Shown here piece after piece: positions 45,173 through 54,674 of a stretch of DNA of 64,000 nt (position 1 is the first letter of the stretch; each line of letters opens with the position of its first letter). The DNA is from Ascidiaceihabitans sp. (GTDB taxonomy: Bacteria > Pseudomonadota > Alphaproteobacteria > Rhodobacterales > Rhodobacteraceae). Position numbers and translations under genes: made by a program. A model generated the notes under the pieces. It did no database searches. It worked only from the letters and a program-made list of their open reading frames with translations, and was not told where the DNA came from. The stretch lies in assembly GCA_029251465.1 (NCBI GenBank), contig JAQXDI010000048.1, positions 62,001-126,000 on the forward strand. Direction: 5' to 3'.

Positions 45173-46312
45173 ATGAACAATTCAACAAGGAATGCCAGCT
45201 GCGCAATGACGTGCTGGATCGTTGCTGCATTGGCGGGGCTGCTTGCAGCCGTGCTGTTGTGGGTGATCGGCGACTGGGGCTTTATCCAAGGTCTGTTTGT
45301 CGGCGCATTGATTTTCATCATTGGCGGGGCATTGTTGCAGTGGTTGCTGTGCAAGCCATTGCCGGCGCCGAATGCAATTGATGACAGCCAAACGCCTTTG
45401 ACGCGCGCGCAAGCCGCAAATGCCGGCCTTGCTGTTGCAGCGACAGCCGCTGCTGGTGCAACGGCATCCTCCTTGATGGGCGGTTCGGGTGATGCGGATA
45501 TTTCTGGTTGTGCCGGTGATGACACACTGGCGGGCGGCGGCTCTGCGGATGATTTGGGCGGCACGGCTGCTGCATCATCCAAAACCGCTGCTGTGAAACC
45601 TTCCGCGAGCCTTAAAGGCACGCAAGAGTTGGCTGAACGCAAGGGCGATTGGAAATACGAAAAGCCTGCGGATGCAAAACTTGCAAAAGCGCCGGCCAAA
45701 AAGGCCGCGGCGAAAAAAGCACCTGCCAAGAAAGCCGCAACTGCTAAGGCCGCCGGTGCGACAGCAACAGCCGACGCCAAAACAGCCAGCGCAAAGAAAG
45801 CGCCAGCCAAGGCAAAAACACCTGCAAAAGCCAAAGCTGCTGCGACTGCTAAATCTGCTGCTACAAAAACTGCCGCTCCAAAGGCTGCAGCGAAAGCGGC
45901 CGCGCCTAAGACTGCTGCAAAAACAGCGGCTTCTAAAGCCACGGCTAAAACAGCAGCTCCAAAAGCTGCTGCAAAAGCTGCCGCGCCAAAGGCAGCCGCT
46001 AAATCGGCTGCAAAACCAGTGGCAGCTGATGGCAAACCAGCCTTGCTTAAGAAAGCGCGTGCAAGCAGTGCTGACGATCTGAAGCAAATCAAAGGGGTTG
46101 GCCCGGGTCTGGAAAAAACCTTGAACGAGCTCGGGTTTTTCCACTTCGATCAGGTTGCTGGTTGGCGCAAGAAAGAAATTCAGTGGGTCGATGACCGCCT
46201 GAAATTCAAAGGCCGCATTGAACGTGACGAGTGGACCAAGCAGGCCAAGGTTTTGGCCAAGGGCGGCACCACAGAGTTTTCGAAAAAAGTGAAGAAAGGT
46301 GGCGTTTACTAA
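45173..46312 (+). CDS. Membrane-anchored, Lys/Ala-rich protein ending in the same helix-hairpin-helix module as NuoE
   Basis: 379 residues. Two transmembrane helices (about 12-33 and 38-58), a low-complexity Gly/Ala/Asp part, then a histone-H1-like linker of Ala-Lys-Pro repeats (about 160-290), and a module at residues 300-379 (ADDLKQIKGVGPGLEKTL to EFSKKVKKGGVY) that matches the NuoE C-terminus at roughly 47 of 80 positions by eye. GVGP followed by a helix is the helix-hairpin-helix signature that often contacts DNA or protein. It starts 41 bases after nuoE behind GAGAGGGA. Likely an inner-membrane protein with a long cytoplasmic tail; function unknown. Confidence 0.85.
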   Translation: MNNSTRNASCAMTCWIVAALAGLLAAVLLWVIGDWGFIQGLFVGALIFIIGGALLQWLLCKPLPAPNAIDDSQTPLTRAQAANAGLAVAATAAAGATASSLMGGSGDADISGCAGDDTLAGGGSADDLGGTAAASSKTAAVKPSASLKGTQELAERKGDWKYEKPADAKLAKAPAKKAAAKKAPAKKAATAKAAGATATADAKTASAKKAPAKAKTPAKAKAAATAKSAATKTAAPKAAAKAAAPKTAAKTAASKATAKTAAPKAAAKAAAPKAAAKSAAKPVAADGKPALLKKARASSADDLKQIKGVGPGLEKTLNELGFFHFDQVAGWRKKEIQWVDDRLKFKGRIERDEWTKQAKVLAKGGTTEFSKKVKKGGVY

Positions 46313-46325
46313 ACGCCATTAGACA

Positions 46326-46547
46326 ATGATGCAGAGCCAGGACAAAACCACCAAAGCCGGACAGCGCGCGTCGCTGTTCATCGCTGGATTGGGCGTGTTT
46401 TGGCTCTGTATTAACCTTGCGGGGAATTATTTCGGCTGGTCCAACGGGACACGTGCCTTTTTTGACCTCGCGGTGCTGGCCGGTTTCGGTTTTGCACTTT
46501 GGATCGTATTCAACATCTGGCGCACCCGCCAGAAAGACAAAGGCTAG
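46326..46547 (+). CDS. Small membrane protein of the DUF5337 type
   Basis: 73 residues: polar basic N-terminus, then two hydrophobic helices ([20 protein letters not shown] and [21 protein letters not shown]) and a charged tail RTRQKDKG. Tandem ATGs at 46326/46329. I recall DUF5337 proteins of this size next to nuoF in Rhodobacteraceae; not verifiable here. It precedes nuoF by four bases, and is probably a complex I-associated small subunit or assembly helper. Confidence 0.7.
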   Translation: MMQSQDKTTKAGQRASLFIAGLGVFWLCINLAGNYFGWSNGTRAFFDLAVLAGFGFALWIVFNIWRTRQKDKG

Positions 46548-46551
46548 CGAT

Positions 46552-47847
46552 ATGCTGCAGGACAAAGACCGGATCTTTACCAATATTTACGGCATGCATG
46601 ATCGTACTTTGGCAGGCGCACAAGCGCGTGGTCATTGGGACGGCACGGCCAAGATGATCAAAAAAGGCCGTGACTGGATCATCGACGAGATGAAAAATTC
46701 CGGTCTGCGTGGCCGTGGTGGTGCGGGTTTCCCGACAGGTCTGAAATGGTCGTTTATGCCCAAAGAAAGCGACGGTCGTCCGTCCTATCTGGTGGTGAAC
46801 GCGGATGAATCCGAACCTGGCACCTGCAAAGACCGCGAGATCATGCGTCATGATCCACACACGCTGATCGAGGGCTGTTTGATCGCGTCCTTCGCAATGA
46901 ACGCCAACGCCTGCTACATCTACATTCGCGGCGAATACATCCGCGAAAAAGAAGCGCTGCAAGCCGCCATCGACGAGGCGTATGACGCTGGTCTGGTTGG
47001 CAAAAACGCCTGCAAATCCGGTTGGGATTTCGACATTTATCTGCACCACGGGGCAGGGGCCTACATTTGCGGCGAAGAAACCGCATTGCTGGAATCCCTC
47101 GAGGGCAAAAAAGGCATGCCGCGGATGAAGCCGCCATTCCCTGCGGGCGCTGGCCTATACGGCTGCCCGACAACGGTGAACAACGTGGAATCCATCGCTG
47201 TGGTGCCAACGATCTTGCGTCGCGGCGCTGACTGGTTCAGCAGTTTCGGCCGCCCGAACAATGCAGGCACAAAACTGTTTGCGATCTCTGGCCACGTCAA
47301 CAACCCCTGTGTTGTCGAAGAAGCGATGTCGATCGGTTTCGAGGAACTGATCGAAAAGCACTGCGGCGGTATTCGCGGTGGCTGGAGCAATCTTAAGGCT
47401 GTCATTCCGGGCGGATCCTCTGTGCCGATGATCCCCGGCGCGCAGATGAAAGACGCGATCATGGACTTTGACTATTTGCGTGAACAGCGCTCTGGTTTGG
47501 GGACGGCAGCAGTCATCGTGATGGACAATTCCACCGACGTGATCAAAGCGATCTGGCGGTTGTCCAAATTCTACAAACATGAATCTTGTGGCCAATGCAC
47601 GCCGTGCCGCGAAGGCACCGGCTGGATGATGCGCGTCATGGACCGTCTGGTCACAGGCGAGGCAGAGCCTGAAGAGATCGACATGTTGTTGGACGTCACC
47701 AAACAAGTTGAAGGCCACACGATTTGCGCCCTTGGTGATGCCGCCGCTTGGCCGATCCAAGGTTTGATCCGCCATTTCCGTGATGAAATCGAGGATCGCA
47801 TCAAACACAAACGCACCGGACGCGTCAGCGCCGTGGCGGCTGAGTAA
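46552..47847 (+). CDS. nuoF: NADH-quinone oxidoreductase subunit F
   Basis: 431-residue NADH- and FMN-binding subunit with the N3 4Fe-4S cluster. [20 protein letters not shown] is the FMN/NADH glycine-rich loop, [21 protein letters not shown] continues the site, and [18 protein letters not shown] plus the later C in [14 protein letters not shown] bind the cluster. ATG at 46552 (MLQDKDRIF) chosen; the upstream frame reads into the DUF5337 gene. Full length. Confidence 0.97.
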   Translation: MLQDKDRIFTNIYGMHDRTLAGAQARGHWDGTAKMIKKGRDWIIDEMKNSGLRGRGGAGFPTGLKWSFMPKESDGRPSYLVVNADESEPGTCKDREIMRHDPHTLIEGCLIASFAMNANACYIYIRGEYIREKEALQAAIDEAYDAGLVGKNACKSGWDFDIYLHHGAGAYICGEETALLESLEGKKGMPRMKPPFPAGAGLYGCPTTVNNVESIAVVPTILRRGADWFSSFGRPNNAGTKLFAISGHVNNPCVVEEAMSIGFEELIEKHCGGIRGGWSNLKAVIPGGSSVPMIPGAQMKDAIMDFDYLREQRSGLGTAAVIVMDNSTDVIKAIWRLSKFYKHESCGQCTPCREGTGWMMRVMDRLVTGEAEPEEIDMLLDVTKQVEGHTICALGDAAAWPIQGLIRHFRDEIEDRIKHKRTGRVSAVAAE

Positions 47848-47871
47848 GAATTTTAAGTAGAGGATCGTATC

Positions 47872-48330
47872 ATGCGCGGTGAGGTTTTGGCCTTTAACAA
47901 GCAAACGAGTACCGGCGTCATCAGTGGCGAAGATGGCAACCGTTATGACTTTGCTGGTGTTGATGTGCCGGAACATTTTTCTGCGATCCAGGATGGCGTG
48001 ACAGTTGATTTCACGCCTGAGCAATCTCGGGCCAGTGCGATCTATGTTGTGAAAGGCGCGCAAACCAGCCTTTCGGCGGGACCAAAGGACAAAATCATCG
48101 CAGCCGTGCTTGCGTTTTTCCTTGGTGGGTTAGGCGTGCACAAATTCTATCTGGGCAAGCGCAACGCCGGCATCATCATGTTGGTGGCGTCCGTGGGGGG
48201 CGCGATCCTGTTCCTGATCCCGACGATGATTATCGGTCTGATCGCGTTTATCGAGGCCATAATTTATCTGGTGAAATCCGAAGACGAATTCCAGCGGGAC
48301 TATGTTCAGGGTGACAAATCATGGTTCTAG
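47872..48330 (+). CDS. Cold-shock-like domain fused to a TM2 membrane domain
   Basis: 152 residues. Residues 1-62 resemble a cold-shock/OB fold (MRGEVLAFNKQTSTGVISGEDGNRYDF, GVTVDFTPEQSRASAIYVV). Residues about 73-140 are a TM2 domain: KDKIIAAVLAFFLGGLGVHKFYLGKRNAGIIMLV with the conserved DKFYLG-like turn, then a second helix pair. So a nucleic-acid-binding-like domain is attached to the membrane. Start ATG 47872 with AGAGGAT upstream. It lies between nuoF and nuoG, probably co-transcribed. Function unknown. Confidence 0.85.
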   Translation: MRGEVLAFNKQTSTGVISGEDGNRYDFAGVDVPEHFSAIQDGVTVDFTPEQSRASAIYVVKGAQTSLSAGPKDKIIAAVLAFFLGGLGVHKFYLGKRNAGIIMLVASVGGAILFLIPTMIIGLIAFIEAIIYLVKSEDEFQRDYVQGDKSWF

Positions 48331-48416
48331 GAAAACATCTTTTCGTCAATCGGCATGTCGCCGCGGCTTTGCTGGCCGCTTCATTTAACTCGCTTACACA
48401 AATTTAGGGGCGTTTG

Positions 48417-48827
48417 GTGCAATCGTTGAACTCAAGTTCTCTGGCAATCGCCGCTGTGTGCATGATCGGGGCCAATGCTGTTTCGGCAGCTGATCGCCCA
48501 GCACCGGCGTATTACCTTGAGGCGTTGATTGACACGACGACAGCCCAGCAATTGGCGCTGTCATGCCCCAGCTTAAGCGTTGATTTGGCCGTGATGGCCG
48601 AAGCTACCGGCGTTGTGATCAACCGTCTTGAGGCGGATGGATTTACCATGACAGCCGAGCAAACCGGCATGCTCAGTTCTGAGGATGCATTGACCGCACG
48701 CCAGCAGGTGTTCGTTGCAAAACATGGGTTGGAAACGCCGACGCCAGACCTTGTCTGTGCAGCAGGCAAAGCGGAAATCGCGGAAGGAACAGTAATGGGT
48801 AGCTTTTTGATAGAGGTCCAGCCATGA
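48417..48827 (+). CDS. Secreted two-cysteine protein, paralogue of the DUF5333-type protein
   Basis: 136 residues starting at GTG 48417, six bases after AGGGG. A signal peptide is likely (SSLAIAAVCMIGANAVSAAD). The mature part holds two cysteines in LALSCPSLSVDL and DLVCAAGKAEIAEGTVMGSFL, which match the positions and surroundings of the two cysteines in the gene at 49293 (NKCANISPRM, TYCALGRAEIEKSSQIGALL). They probably form a disulphide in the periplasm. Overlaps the following lipoprotein gene as ATGA. Confidence 0.72.
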   Translation: MQSLNSSSLAIAAVCMIGANAVSAADRPAPAYYLEALIDTTTAQQLALSCPSLSVDLAVMAEATGVVINRLEADGFTMTAEQTGMLSSEDALTARQQVFVAKHGLETPTPDLVCAAGKAEIAEGTVMGSFLIEVQP

Positions 48828-49159
48828 AAATTGCCAGCCTAAGTATCGCGGTCCTTTTGGGCGCGTCCCTTTTGTCTGCGTGCAGCAAAGCCGAAGATCG
48901 CGTTACGTTTGACGGCCAGTTTTTCCGCGCAAAACTGTCTAAGGTCGACAAGCAACGTGATCAGTTTTCGATTGAGGTGTCACCTGTCTCTGCGTCCCTT
49001 GATGGGGCACGTGATGCCGGGCGTTACGAGGCAACTAGATACTGCATCACGAACTTCGGCACGTCGGCAGTTATCTGGGCAATGGGCCCTGACGCAGAAG
49101 ATGGCACATTGCGTGTCGAAAATGATAAATTGCAACTGCGCGGAGCCTGCAATCCGTGA
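48824..49159 (+). CDS. Small lipoprotein in the nuo operon
   Basis: 111 residues with lipoprotein signal MKIASLSIAVLLGASLLSAC (lipobox LSAC) followed by a beta-rich domain (RVTFDGQFFRAKLSKVDK, DQFSIEVSPV) and two further cysteines (RYCITNFGTSAVIW and GACNP at the end). The start sits inside the previous stop. General layout resembles the other nuo lipoprotein at 51710. Periplasmic-face membrane location predicted; role unknown. Confidence 0.75.
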   Translation: MKIASLSIAVLLGASLLSACSKAEDRVTFDGQFFRAKLSKVDKQRDQFSIEVSPVSASLDGARDAGRYEATRYCITNFGTSAVIWAMGPDAEDGTLRVENDKLQLRGACNP

Positions 49160-49198
49160 TCAGCTACGCCGCATATTGCCTGATATGTGCCTTAGGAA

Positions 49199-49223
49199 CC
49201 CCTTGTTATTGCATAACAAGGGG
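49199..49223. repeat. Perfect 11-bp hairpin between the lipoprotein and DUF5333-type genes
   Basis: CCCCTTGTTAT and ATAACAAGGGG flank a TGC loop; GGAA just before and TTCC a few bases after can extend the stem past a bulge. No T-run follows, so it is more likely an mRNA processing or stabilising element in the 133-base gap than a terminator. Confidence 0.7.
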
Positions 49224-49292
49224 CACAGTTCCCACGTCTACAAAGGCGCGCGTGCTTAACGCACCACGCTTTTGTCAGAAAAGGAAACTGTG

Positions 49293-49694
49293 ATGAAAAA
49301 AGTAATGATGACTGCCGCCGTTGCCGCCGTGTTGGCGACCTCTGTTCAGGCAAAGCCGAATTTGCGTGAAGTCTCGGCCATTGATGACGGGCTTCTGGCC
49401 GTGGCATTGGCGAACGAAATTCGCAATAAATGTGCTAATATTTCTCCACGCATGCTCAAGGCATTGCGCTTTGTGAACGGACTGCGCGATAAGGCCCGTA
49501 ACATGGGGTATAGTGACACTGAAATCGACGCTTACCGCAAATCGGATGTGGAAAAAGAGCGGCTGAAAGCAAAAGGCTATGCCTATCTTGAGGCCAATGG
49601 CGTGATTAACGGACAGCCGGAAACCTATTGCGCGCTCGGGCGTGCAGAAATCGAAAAATCGAGCCAGATTGGCGCGTTACTCAAGGTGAATTGA
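49293..49694 (+). CDS. DUF5333-type secreted protein
   Basis: 133 residues. Signal peptide MKKVMMTAAVAAVLATSVQA, then LREVSAIDDGLLAVALANEIRNKCANISPRMLKAL, GYSDTEIDAYRKSDVEKERLKAKGYAYLEANG and PETYCALGRAEIEKSSQIGALL. This matches my memory of the DUF5333 family found next to nuoG in Rhodobacteraceae. Two cysteines could form a periplasmic disulphide. ATG at 49293 has AAGGAAA upstream. Three bases before nuoG. Function unknown. Confidence 0.78.
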   Translation: MKKVMMTAAVAAVLATSVQAKPNLREVSAIDDGLLAVALANEIRNKCANISPRMLKALRFVNGLRDKARNMGYSDTEIDAYRKSDVEKERLKAKGYAYLEANGVINGQPETYCALGRAEIEKSSQIGALLKVN

Positions 49695-49697
49695 CGC

Positions 49698-51713
49698 ATG
49701 AGCGACCTTCGCAAGATCAACATCGACGGACATGAAATCGAAGTGGACGGGGCCATGACCCTGATCCAGGCTTGTGAGCAGGCGGGGGTCGAAATCCCTC
49801 GGTTCTGTTATCACGAACGTCTGTCCATCGCGGGCAATTGCCGCATGTGCTTGGTCGAAGTTGTCGGTGGTCCGCCCAAACCTGCCGCGTCTTGTGCGAT
49901 GCAGGTGCGCGATTTGCGTCCCGGTCCCGAAGGGCAGACGCCGGTTGTCAAAACCAATTCGCCGATGGTCAAAAAGGCCCGCGAAGGCGTGATGGAATTT
50001 CTACTGATCAACCACCCGCTGGATTGCCCGATTTGCGATCAGGGTGGCGAATGCGATTTGCAAGATCAGGCCATGGCCTACGGCGTTGATTTCAGCCGTT
50101 TCCGCGAACCAAAACGCGCGACCGAAGATTTGGACCTGGGCCCGCTGGTCGAAACCCACATGACGCGCTGTATTTCCTGCACGCGTTGCGTTCGTTTCAC
50201 AACCGAGGTCGCCGGCATTCACCAAATGGGCCAAACTGGTCGCGGTGAAGATGCAGAAATCACGTCTTACTTGGGCGAGACGCTTGATTCCAACTTGCAG
50301 GGCAACATCATTGATCTGTGTCCGGTTGGCGCGTTGGTCTCGAAACCCTACGCGTTCACGGCTCGGCCTTGGGAATTGATCAAAACTGAATCCGTTGACG
50401 TGATGGACGCGCTTGGGTCTAACATTCGTGTTGATACCAAAGGTCGTGAAGTCATGCGCTTTATGCCGCTGAACCACGATGGTGTGAACGAGGAATGGAT
50501 TTCCGACAAAACCCGTTTTGTGTGGGATGGTTTGCGCCGTCAGCGTTTGGACACGCCCTATATCCGTGAAAACGGCAAGCTGCGCAAAGCCAGCTGGCCC
50601 GAGGCGCTTAGCGCTGTTGCCGCTGCGATGAACGGCAAAAAGGTTGCCGGCCTCGTTGGTGATCTGGTGTCGGTCGAGGCGGCGTTCGCGCTCAAGACCT
50701 TGATCGAGGGGCAGGGCGGCGTTGTTGAGTGTCGCACGGATGGGGCCAAATTGCCGAGCGGCAATCGCTCTGGCTACGTTGGCAATGGCTGCATCGAAGA
50801 TATTGATACGGCAGACAAAATCATCCTGATCGGTACCAATCCTCGGGTTGAAGCACCGGTTTTGAATGCGCGTCTGCGCAAGGCTTGGTCGCGTGGTGCA
50901 ACCGTCGCGATGATTGGTGAACAGGTTGATCTGACGTTCGATGTGATCAACTTGGGCACAGGGCGTGACGCATTGGCCGGTTTGGCCGCGATGGATCATT
51001 CCGACAAGCAGGGCGAAAATGGCCTGATGATCATCGGTTCCGGTGCGTTAAACGAAGCCGACGGCGCTGCCGTTCTGGGCACGGCGATGCAGATGGCTCA
51101 AGCGGCAGGATCGAAGTTGATGATCTTGCACACCGCTGCGGGTCGCGTGGGTGCTATGGATATTGGTGCCACAAACGATGGTGGCATGGATGCTGTGTCG
51201 CAAGCCGAGGTGATCTATAACCTTGGCGCGGATGAGGTCGATATCGCCGCTGGTCCTTTTGTTATTTACCAAGGGTCGCACGGCGATCGTGGCGCCCATC
51301 GCGCTGACATCATCCTGCCGGGTGCCGCCTATACCGAAGAGGCCGGTCTGTTTGTGAACACCGAAGGGCGTCCGCAATTGGCGCAACGCGCCAGCTTTGC
51401 CCCGGGTGAGGCCAAAGAAAACTGGGCCGTCTTGCGCGCGCTCAGCGGTGAAATGGATGCCACATTGCCATTCGACAGCATTGCGCAGTTGCGCACGGTG
51501 ATTGTTGCCGCAGTGCCGCATTTGGGTGACATCGATGTTGTTGCTGAAAACGCGTGGAATGCCGAGAGAGCTGGCAAACTTGGCAAGGCAGATTTCCGCA
51601 CTGCGATCAGCGATTTTTACCTGACCAATCCGATTGCGCGTGCCAGCCAATTGATGTCCGAACTTAGCGCGAATGCAAAAGCGCGCAAAGAACAGGCGAT
51701 TGCGGCTGAATGA
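49698..51713 (+). CDS. nuoG: NADH-quinone oxidoreductase subunit G
   Basis: 671-residue 75-kDa-type subunit with several FeS clusters. N-terminal ferredoxin domain: [18 protein letters not shown] (N1b), [15 protein letters not shown], and [16 protein letters not shown] plus [20 protein letters not shown], then a molybdopterin-oxidoreductase-like domain without catalytic cofactor. Length normal for alphaproteobacteria. Its last four bases overlap the start of the next lipoprotein gene (ATGA). Confidence 0.97.
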   Translation: MSDLRKINIDGHEIEVDGAMTLIQACEQAGVEIPRFCYHERLSIAGNCRMCLVEVVGGPPKPAASCAMQVRDLRPGPEGQTPVVKTNSPMVKKAREGVMEFLLINHPLDCPICDQGGECDLQDQAMAYGVDFSRFREPKRATEDLDLGPLVETHMTRCISCTRCVRFTTEVAGIHQMGQTGRGEDAEITSYLGETLDSNLQGNIIDLCPVGALVSKPYAFTARPWELIKTESVDVMDALGSNIRVDTKGREVMRFMPLNHDGVNEEWISDKTRFVWDGLRRQRLDTPYIRENGKLRKASWPEALSAVAAAMNGKKVAGLVGDLVSVEAAFALKTLIEGQGGVVECRTDGAKLPSGNRSGYVGNGCIEDIDTADKIILIGTNPRVEAPVLNARLRKAWSRGATVAMIGEQVDLTFDVINLGTGRDALAGLAAMDHSDKQGENGLMIIGSGALNEADGAAVLGTAMQMAQAAGSKLMILHTAAGRVGAMDIGATNDGGMDAVSQAEVIYNLGADEVDIAAGPFVIYQGSHGDRGAHRADIILPGAAYTEEAGLFVNTEGRPQLAQRASFAPGEAKENWAVLRALSGEMDATLPFDSIAQLRTVIVAAVPHLGDIDVVAENAWNAERAGKLGKADFRTAISDFYLTNPIARASQLMSELSANAKARKEQAIAAE

Positions 51714-52093
51714 AACTGGTGTTCGCCATATCAATGATGCCACTGGCAGCCTGCGAACCGCAGGTTCCGACTGCTGCGCAGTTCATCCCCGAATATTTGG
51801 GGGTCGAGACGGCTTTGTTGGACGATGATTTGGTGCAATTTAACGTTTCTATGACAAACGCGATTACGGGCGAAGACGTGTCGCGTTATGCGGAATGTGC
51901 CGCTGCGCAATATACCTTGATCCGCGGATGGGGTTTTGCGCGTCATGTGCGCACAAATGTGAATGAAGAGGGTGGCGTGTGGTCAGCAGATGCTGTTTAC
52001 ACCATTTCGCCAGCCCTGCCGCGCGGGTTGCGCACGATCGACGCCGAAGTCGTGACTGCGTCCTGTGTGGAAAAGGGAATACCGACGGTGTGA
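51710..52093 (+). CDS. Second small lipoprotein in the nuo operon (between nuoG and nuoH)
   Basis: 127 residues; [15 protein letters not shown] is a short lipoprotein signal with lipobox LAAC at residue 15. The mature part is beta-rich, with cysteines in [25 protein letters not shown] and [10 protein letters not shown] near the end. Start lies within the nuoG stop and it ends six bases before nuoH, so it is fully embedded in the operon. Conserved in this position in relatives as far as I recall; no known function. Confidence 0.75.
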   Translation: MKLVFAISMMPLAACEPQVPTAAQFIPEYLGVETALLDDDLVQFNVSMTNAITGEDVSRYAECAAAQYTLIRGWGFARHVRTNVNEEGGVWSADAVYTISPALPRGLRTIDAEVVTASCVEKGIPTV

Positions 52094-52099
52094 GGACTT

Positions 52100-53140
52100 A
52101 TGGCTGACTTCTTTTTCAATACCACACTCGGCATGTTGCTTGTCATTGTTGGTCAAATTCTACTGGTTGTCGTGCCGCTTTTGCTGGCGTTGGCATTCTT
52201 GATGTACGCAGATCGCAAGATTTGGGCGGCGGTCATGATGCGCCGTGGTCCCAACGTGGTTGGCGTTTTTGGCCTGCTGCAAAGCTTTGCGGATTTCGGC
52301 AAATACATCGTCAAGGAAATCGTTGTGCCAGCGGGGGCCGACAAGGCCGTGTTCTTTATGGCACCGATGGTCACGTTGGTGATGTCGCTGATCGCTTGGG
52401 CCGTGATCCCGTTCAATGATGCCTGGGTATTGTCCAACATCAACGTCGCGATCCTGTATGTATTCGCGGTGTCCTCGCTTGAGGTGTACGGCGTGATCAT
52501 GGGCGGCTGGGCATCGAATTCGAAATACCCGTTCTTGGGGTCTTTGCGCTCTGCAGCGCAGATGATTTCGTATGAAGTGTCTATCGGTTTGATCATCATC
52601 GGCATCGTAATCAGCTCTGGTTCTTTGAACTTTGGTGAAATCGTGGCCGCGCAAGATACCGGTGCAGGGATGCTGGGCTGGTACTGGTTGCCGCACTTCC
52701 CGATGTTGATCTTGTTCTTTATCAGTGCGTTGGCTGAAACCAACCGCCCACCGTTCGATTTGCCAGAGGCTGAATCAGAATTGGTTGCGGGCTATCAGGT
52801 TGAATATTCATCCACGCCATTCTTGTTGTTCATGATCGGTGAACTGGTGGCAGTGGTGCTGATGTGCGCGCTGATCTCGCTGATGTTTTTGGGGGGCTGG
52901 TTGTCACCGCTGCCATTCTTGCCGGACGGCATCTTCTGGATGGTTGCAAAAATCGGCCTCGTGTTCTTCTTCTTCTCGATGGTCAAGGCAATCACGCCGC
53001 GCTATCGCTACGACCAACTGATGCGTTTGGGCTGGAAAGTGTTTCTGCCGTTCTCATTGTTCTGGGTCGTGTTCGTGGCGTTTGCCGCCAAATTTGACTG
53101 GTTCTGGGGCATCTATGCCCGCTGGGCCGTAGGGGGTTAA
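52100..53140 (+). CDS. nuoH: NADH-quinone oxidoreductase subunit H
   Basis: 346-residue membrane subunit with eight helices that connects the peripheral arm and the proton-pumping arm and lines the quinone cavity. Signatures: [92 protein letters not shown] and [19 protein letters not shown]. Confidence 0.97.
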   Translation: MADFFFNTTLGMLLVIVGQILLVVVPLLLALAFLMYADRKIWAAVMMRRGPNVVGVFGLLQSFADFGKYIVKEIVVPAGADKAVFFMAPMVTLVMSLIAWAVIPFNDAWVLSNINVAILYVFAVSSLEVYGVIMGGWASNSKYPFLGSLRSAAQMISYEVSIGLIIIGIVISSGSLNFGEIVAAQDTGAGMLGWYWLPHFPMLILFFISALAETNRPPFDLPEAESELVAGYQVEYSSTPFLLFMIGELVAVVLMCALISLMFLGGWLSPLPFLPDGIFWMVAKIGLVFFFFSMVKAITPRYRYDQLMRLGWKVFLPFSLFWVVFVAFAAKFDWFWGIYARWAVGG

Positions 53141-53142
53141 TC

Positions 53143-53637
53143 ATGACACAAATCGACTATACCCGTGCCGCTAAATATTTCCTGCTCAATGACTATTGGG
53201 TTGGGTTCAAACTGGGGATGAAACATTTTTTCCGCCCCAAGGTGACAATCAACTACCCGCACGAAAAAGGCCCGCTTAGCCCGCGTTTTCGTGGTGAACA
53301 CGCGCTACGTCGCTATGCAAATGGCGAAGAACGCTGCATCGCGTGCAAGCTGTGCGAAGCGGTGTGCCCGGCCCAAGCGATCACAATCGACGCCGAACCC
53401 CGCGAGGATGGCTCGCGCCGTACCACGCGTTATGACATTGACATGACCAAATGCATCTACTGCGGTTTTTGCCAAGAAGCCTGCCCAGTAGACGCAATCG
53501 TAGAAGGCCCGAATTTCGAGTTCTCAACCGAGACCCGCGAAGAGCTGTACTACGACAAGGACAAGCTGCTCGCCAACGGTGATCGTTGGGAAGCAGAAAT
53601 CGCGCGTAATCTAGAATTGGACGCGCCCTACCGATGA
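53143..53637 (+). CDS. nuoI: NADH-quinone oxidoreductase subunit I
   Basis: 164-residue 8Fe ferredoxin subunit carrying clusters N6a and N6b. Both motifs are complete: [16 protein letters not shown] and [17 protein letters not shown]-terminal amphipathic region ([19 protein letters not shown]) binds it to the membrane. Two bases after nuoH; its stop overlaps the next gene as ATGA. Confidence 0.97.
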   Translation: MTQIDYTRAAKYFLLNDYWVGFKLGMKHFFRPKVTINYPHEKGPLSPRFRGEHALRRYANGEERCIACKLCEAVCPAQAITIDAEPREDGSRRTTRYDIDMTKCIYCGFCQEACPVDAIVEGPNFEFSTETREELYYDKDKLLANGDRWEAEIARNLELDAPYR

Positions 53638-54065
53638 GCACTCCCGTCAATCCCTTTGCCGATATGATGGCCAAAATGCAGGAGCAGATGCAGGACATGT
53701 CAAAAGGCATGCCCGGTCTTGATGCTTTTTCGCCCGCTGCATTCGAGGCGATGATGGGCACGATGCCCAAAGAGATGATGGAAACCATGTTCGGCAACAA
53801 GCTGGACGAGGGCGCACTTGATGCCCGCACCAAATTACTGCTGACGTTGGCTGGTTTGACCATGCAAGGCGCACAAAACGAGGTGGCTGTGCGTCAAACT
53901 GTGCGTCATGCCCAGGCGGCGGGTGCAACGGAACAACATATTACCGAAACAATCGGGATGATGGCGATGTTTGCCGGTCTCCCCGCAGTGACCCGCGCCA
54001 CGGAACTGGCAAAGCAGGCCCTGACTGACAAAAAGACGTCTGACAACAAGGATGACGAAACATGA
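53634..54065 (+). CDS. Carboxymuconolactone decarboxylase-like protein, Met-rich N-terminus, no cysteine
   Basis: 143 residues. The first 55 residues are unusually methionine-rich ([34 protein letters not shown]). Residues 60-125 ([57 protein letters not shown]) look like the helical CMD/AhpD fold, but the CxxC redox pair of AhpD is absent, with no cysteine anywhere. Coupled by ATGA overlaps to nuoI and nuoJ. Could act as a chaperone or metal-related assembly factor; this is speculation. Confidence 0.78.
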   Translation: MSTPVNPFADMMAKMQEQMQDMSKGMPGLDAFSPAAFEAMMGTMPKEMMETMFGNKLDEGALDARTKLLLTLAGLTMQGAQNEVAVRQTVRHAQAAGATEQHITETIGMMAMFAGLPAVTRATELAKQALTDKKTSDNKDDET

Positions 54066-54664
54066 GCGTGTTTGCCTTTTACCTCTTTGCGATTTCTGTG
54101 ATCGCCGGTGGTTTCTTTACCGTGGTCAGCCGTAATCCGGTGCACTCGGTTCTGTGGTTGATTTTGTCATTCCTCAGTGCGGCTGGTCTGTTTGTGCTGC
54201 TGGGTGCTGAATTTGTCGCGATGCTGCTGATCATTGTCTATGTCGGTGCGGTTGCAGTCTTGTTCCTGTTTGTCGTGATGATGCTGGACATCGATTTCGC
54301 CGAACTAAAGGCCGAAATGGCGAAGTACATGCCGCTGGCGTTGCTGATCGGCCTCGTGATCTTGATGCAATTCGTGATGGCGTTCGGCGCTTGGGAAAGC
54401 AACGCGGCGGCGGAAAGCCTGCGCACGAATGTGATGCCTGTGGATCGTCACAACACCGAAGCTTTGGGTCTTATCCTGTACGACCAATATTTCCTGCTGT
54501 TCCAACTGTCCGGCTTGATCCTGCTGGTGGCGATGATCGGTGCGATCGTTCTGACACTGCGTCACCGCACAGACGTGAAACGCCAAGATGTGGTTGCGCA
54601 AATGATGCGTGATCCGGCTGTCGCGATGGAACTTAAGGACGTGAAACCGGGGCAGGGGCTGTAA
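54062..54664 (+). CDS. nuoJ: NADH-quinone oxidoreductase subunit J
   Basis: 200-residue membrane subunit with five helices; [61 protein letters not shown] is the highly conserved N-terminal half including the pi-bulge helix 3. Full length. Start overlaps the previous stop. Confidence 0.96.
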   Translation: MSVFAFYLFAISVIAGGFFTVVSRNPVHSVLWLILSFLSAAGLFVLLGAEFVAMLLIIVYVGAVAVLFLFVVMMLDIDFAELKAEMAKYMPLALLIGLVILMQFVMAFGAWESNAAAESLRTNVMPVDRHNTEALGLILYDQYFLLFQLSGLILLVAMIGAIVLTLRHRTDVKRQDVVAQMMRDPAVAMELKDVKPGQGL

Positions 54665-54674
54665 CGGCTGCACC

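Noticed and set aside
45670-46020. Repetitive DNA that at first looks like a tandem repeat or CRISPR-like array
   Set aside because: It encodes an uninterrupted Lys/Ala/Pro-rich linker with variable codons; the units are not exact and there are no spacers.
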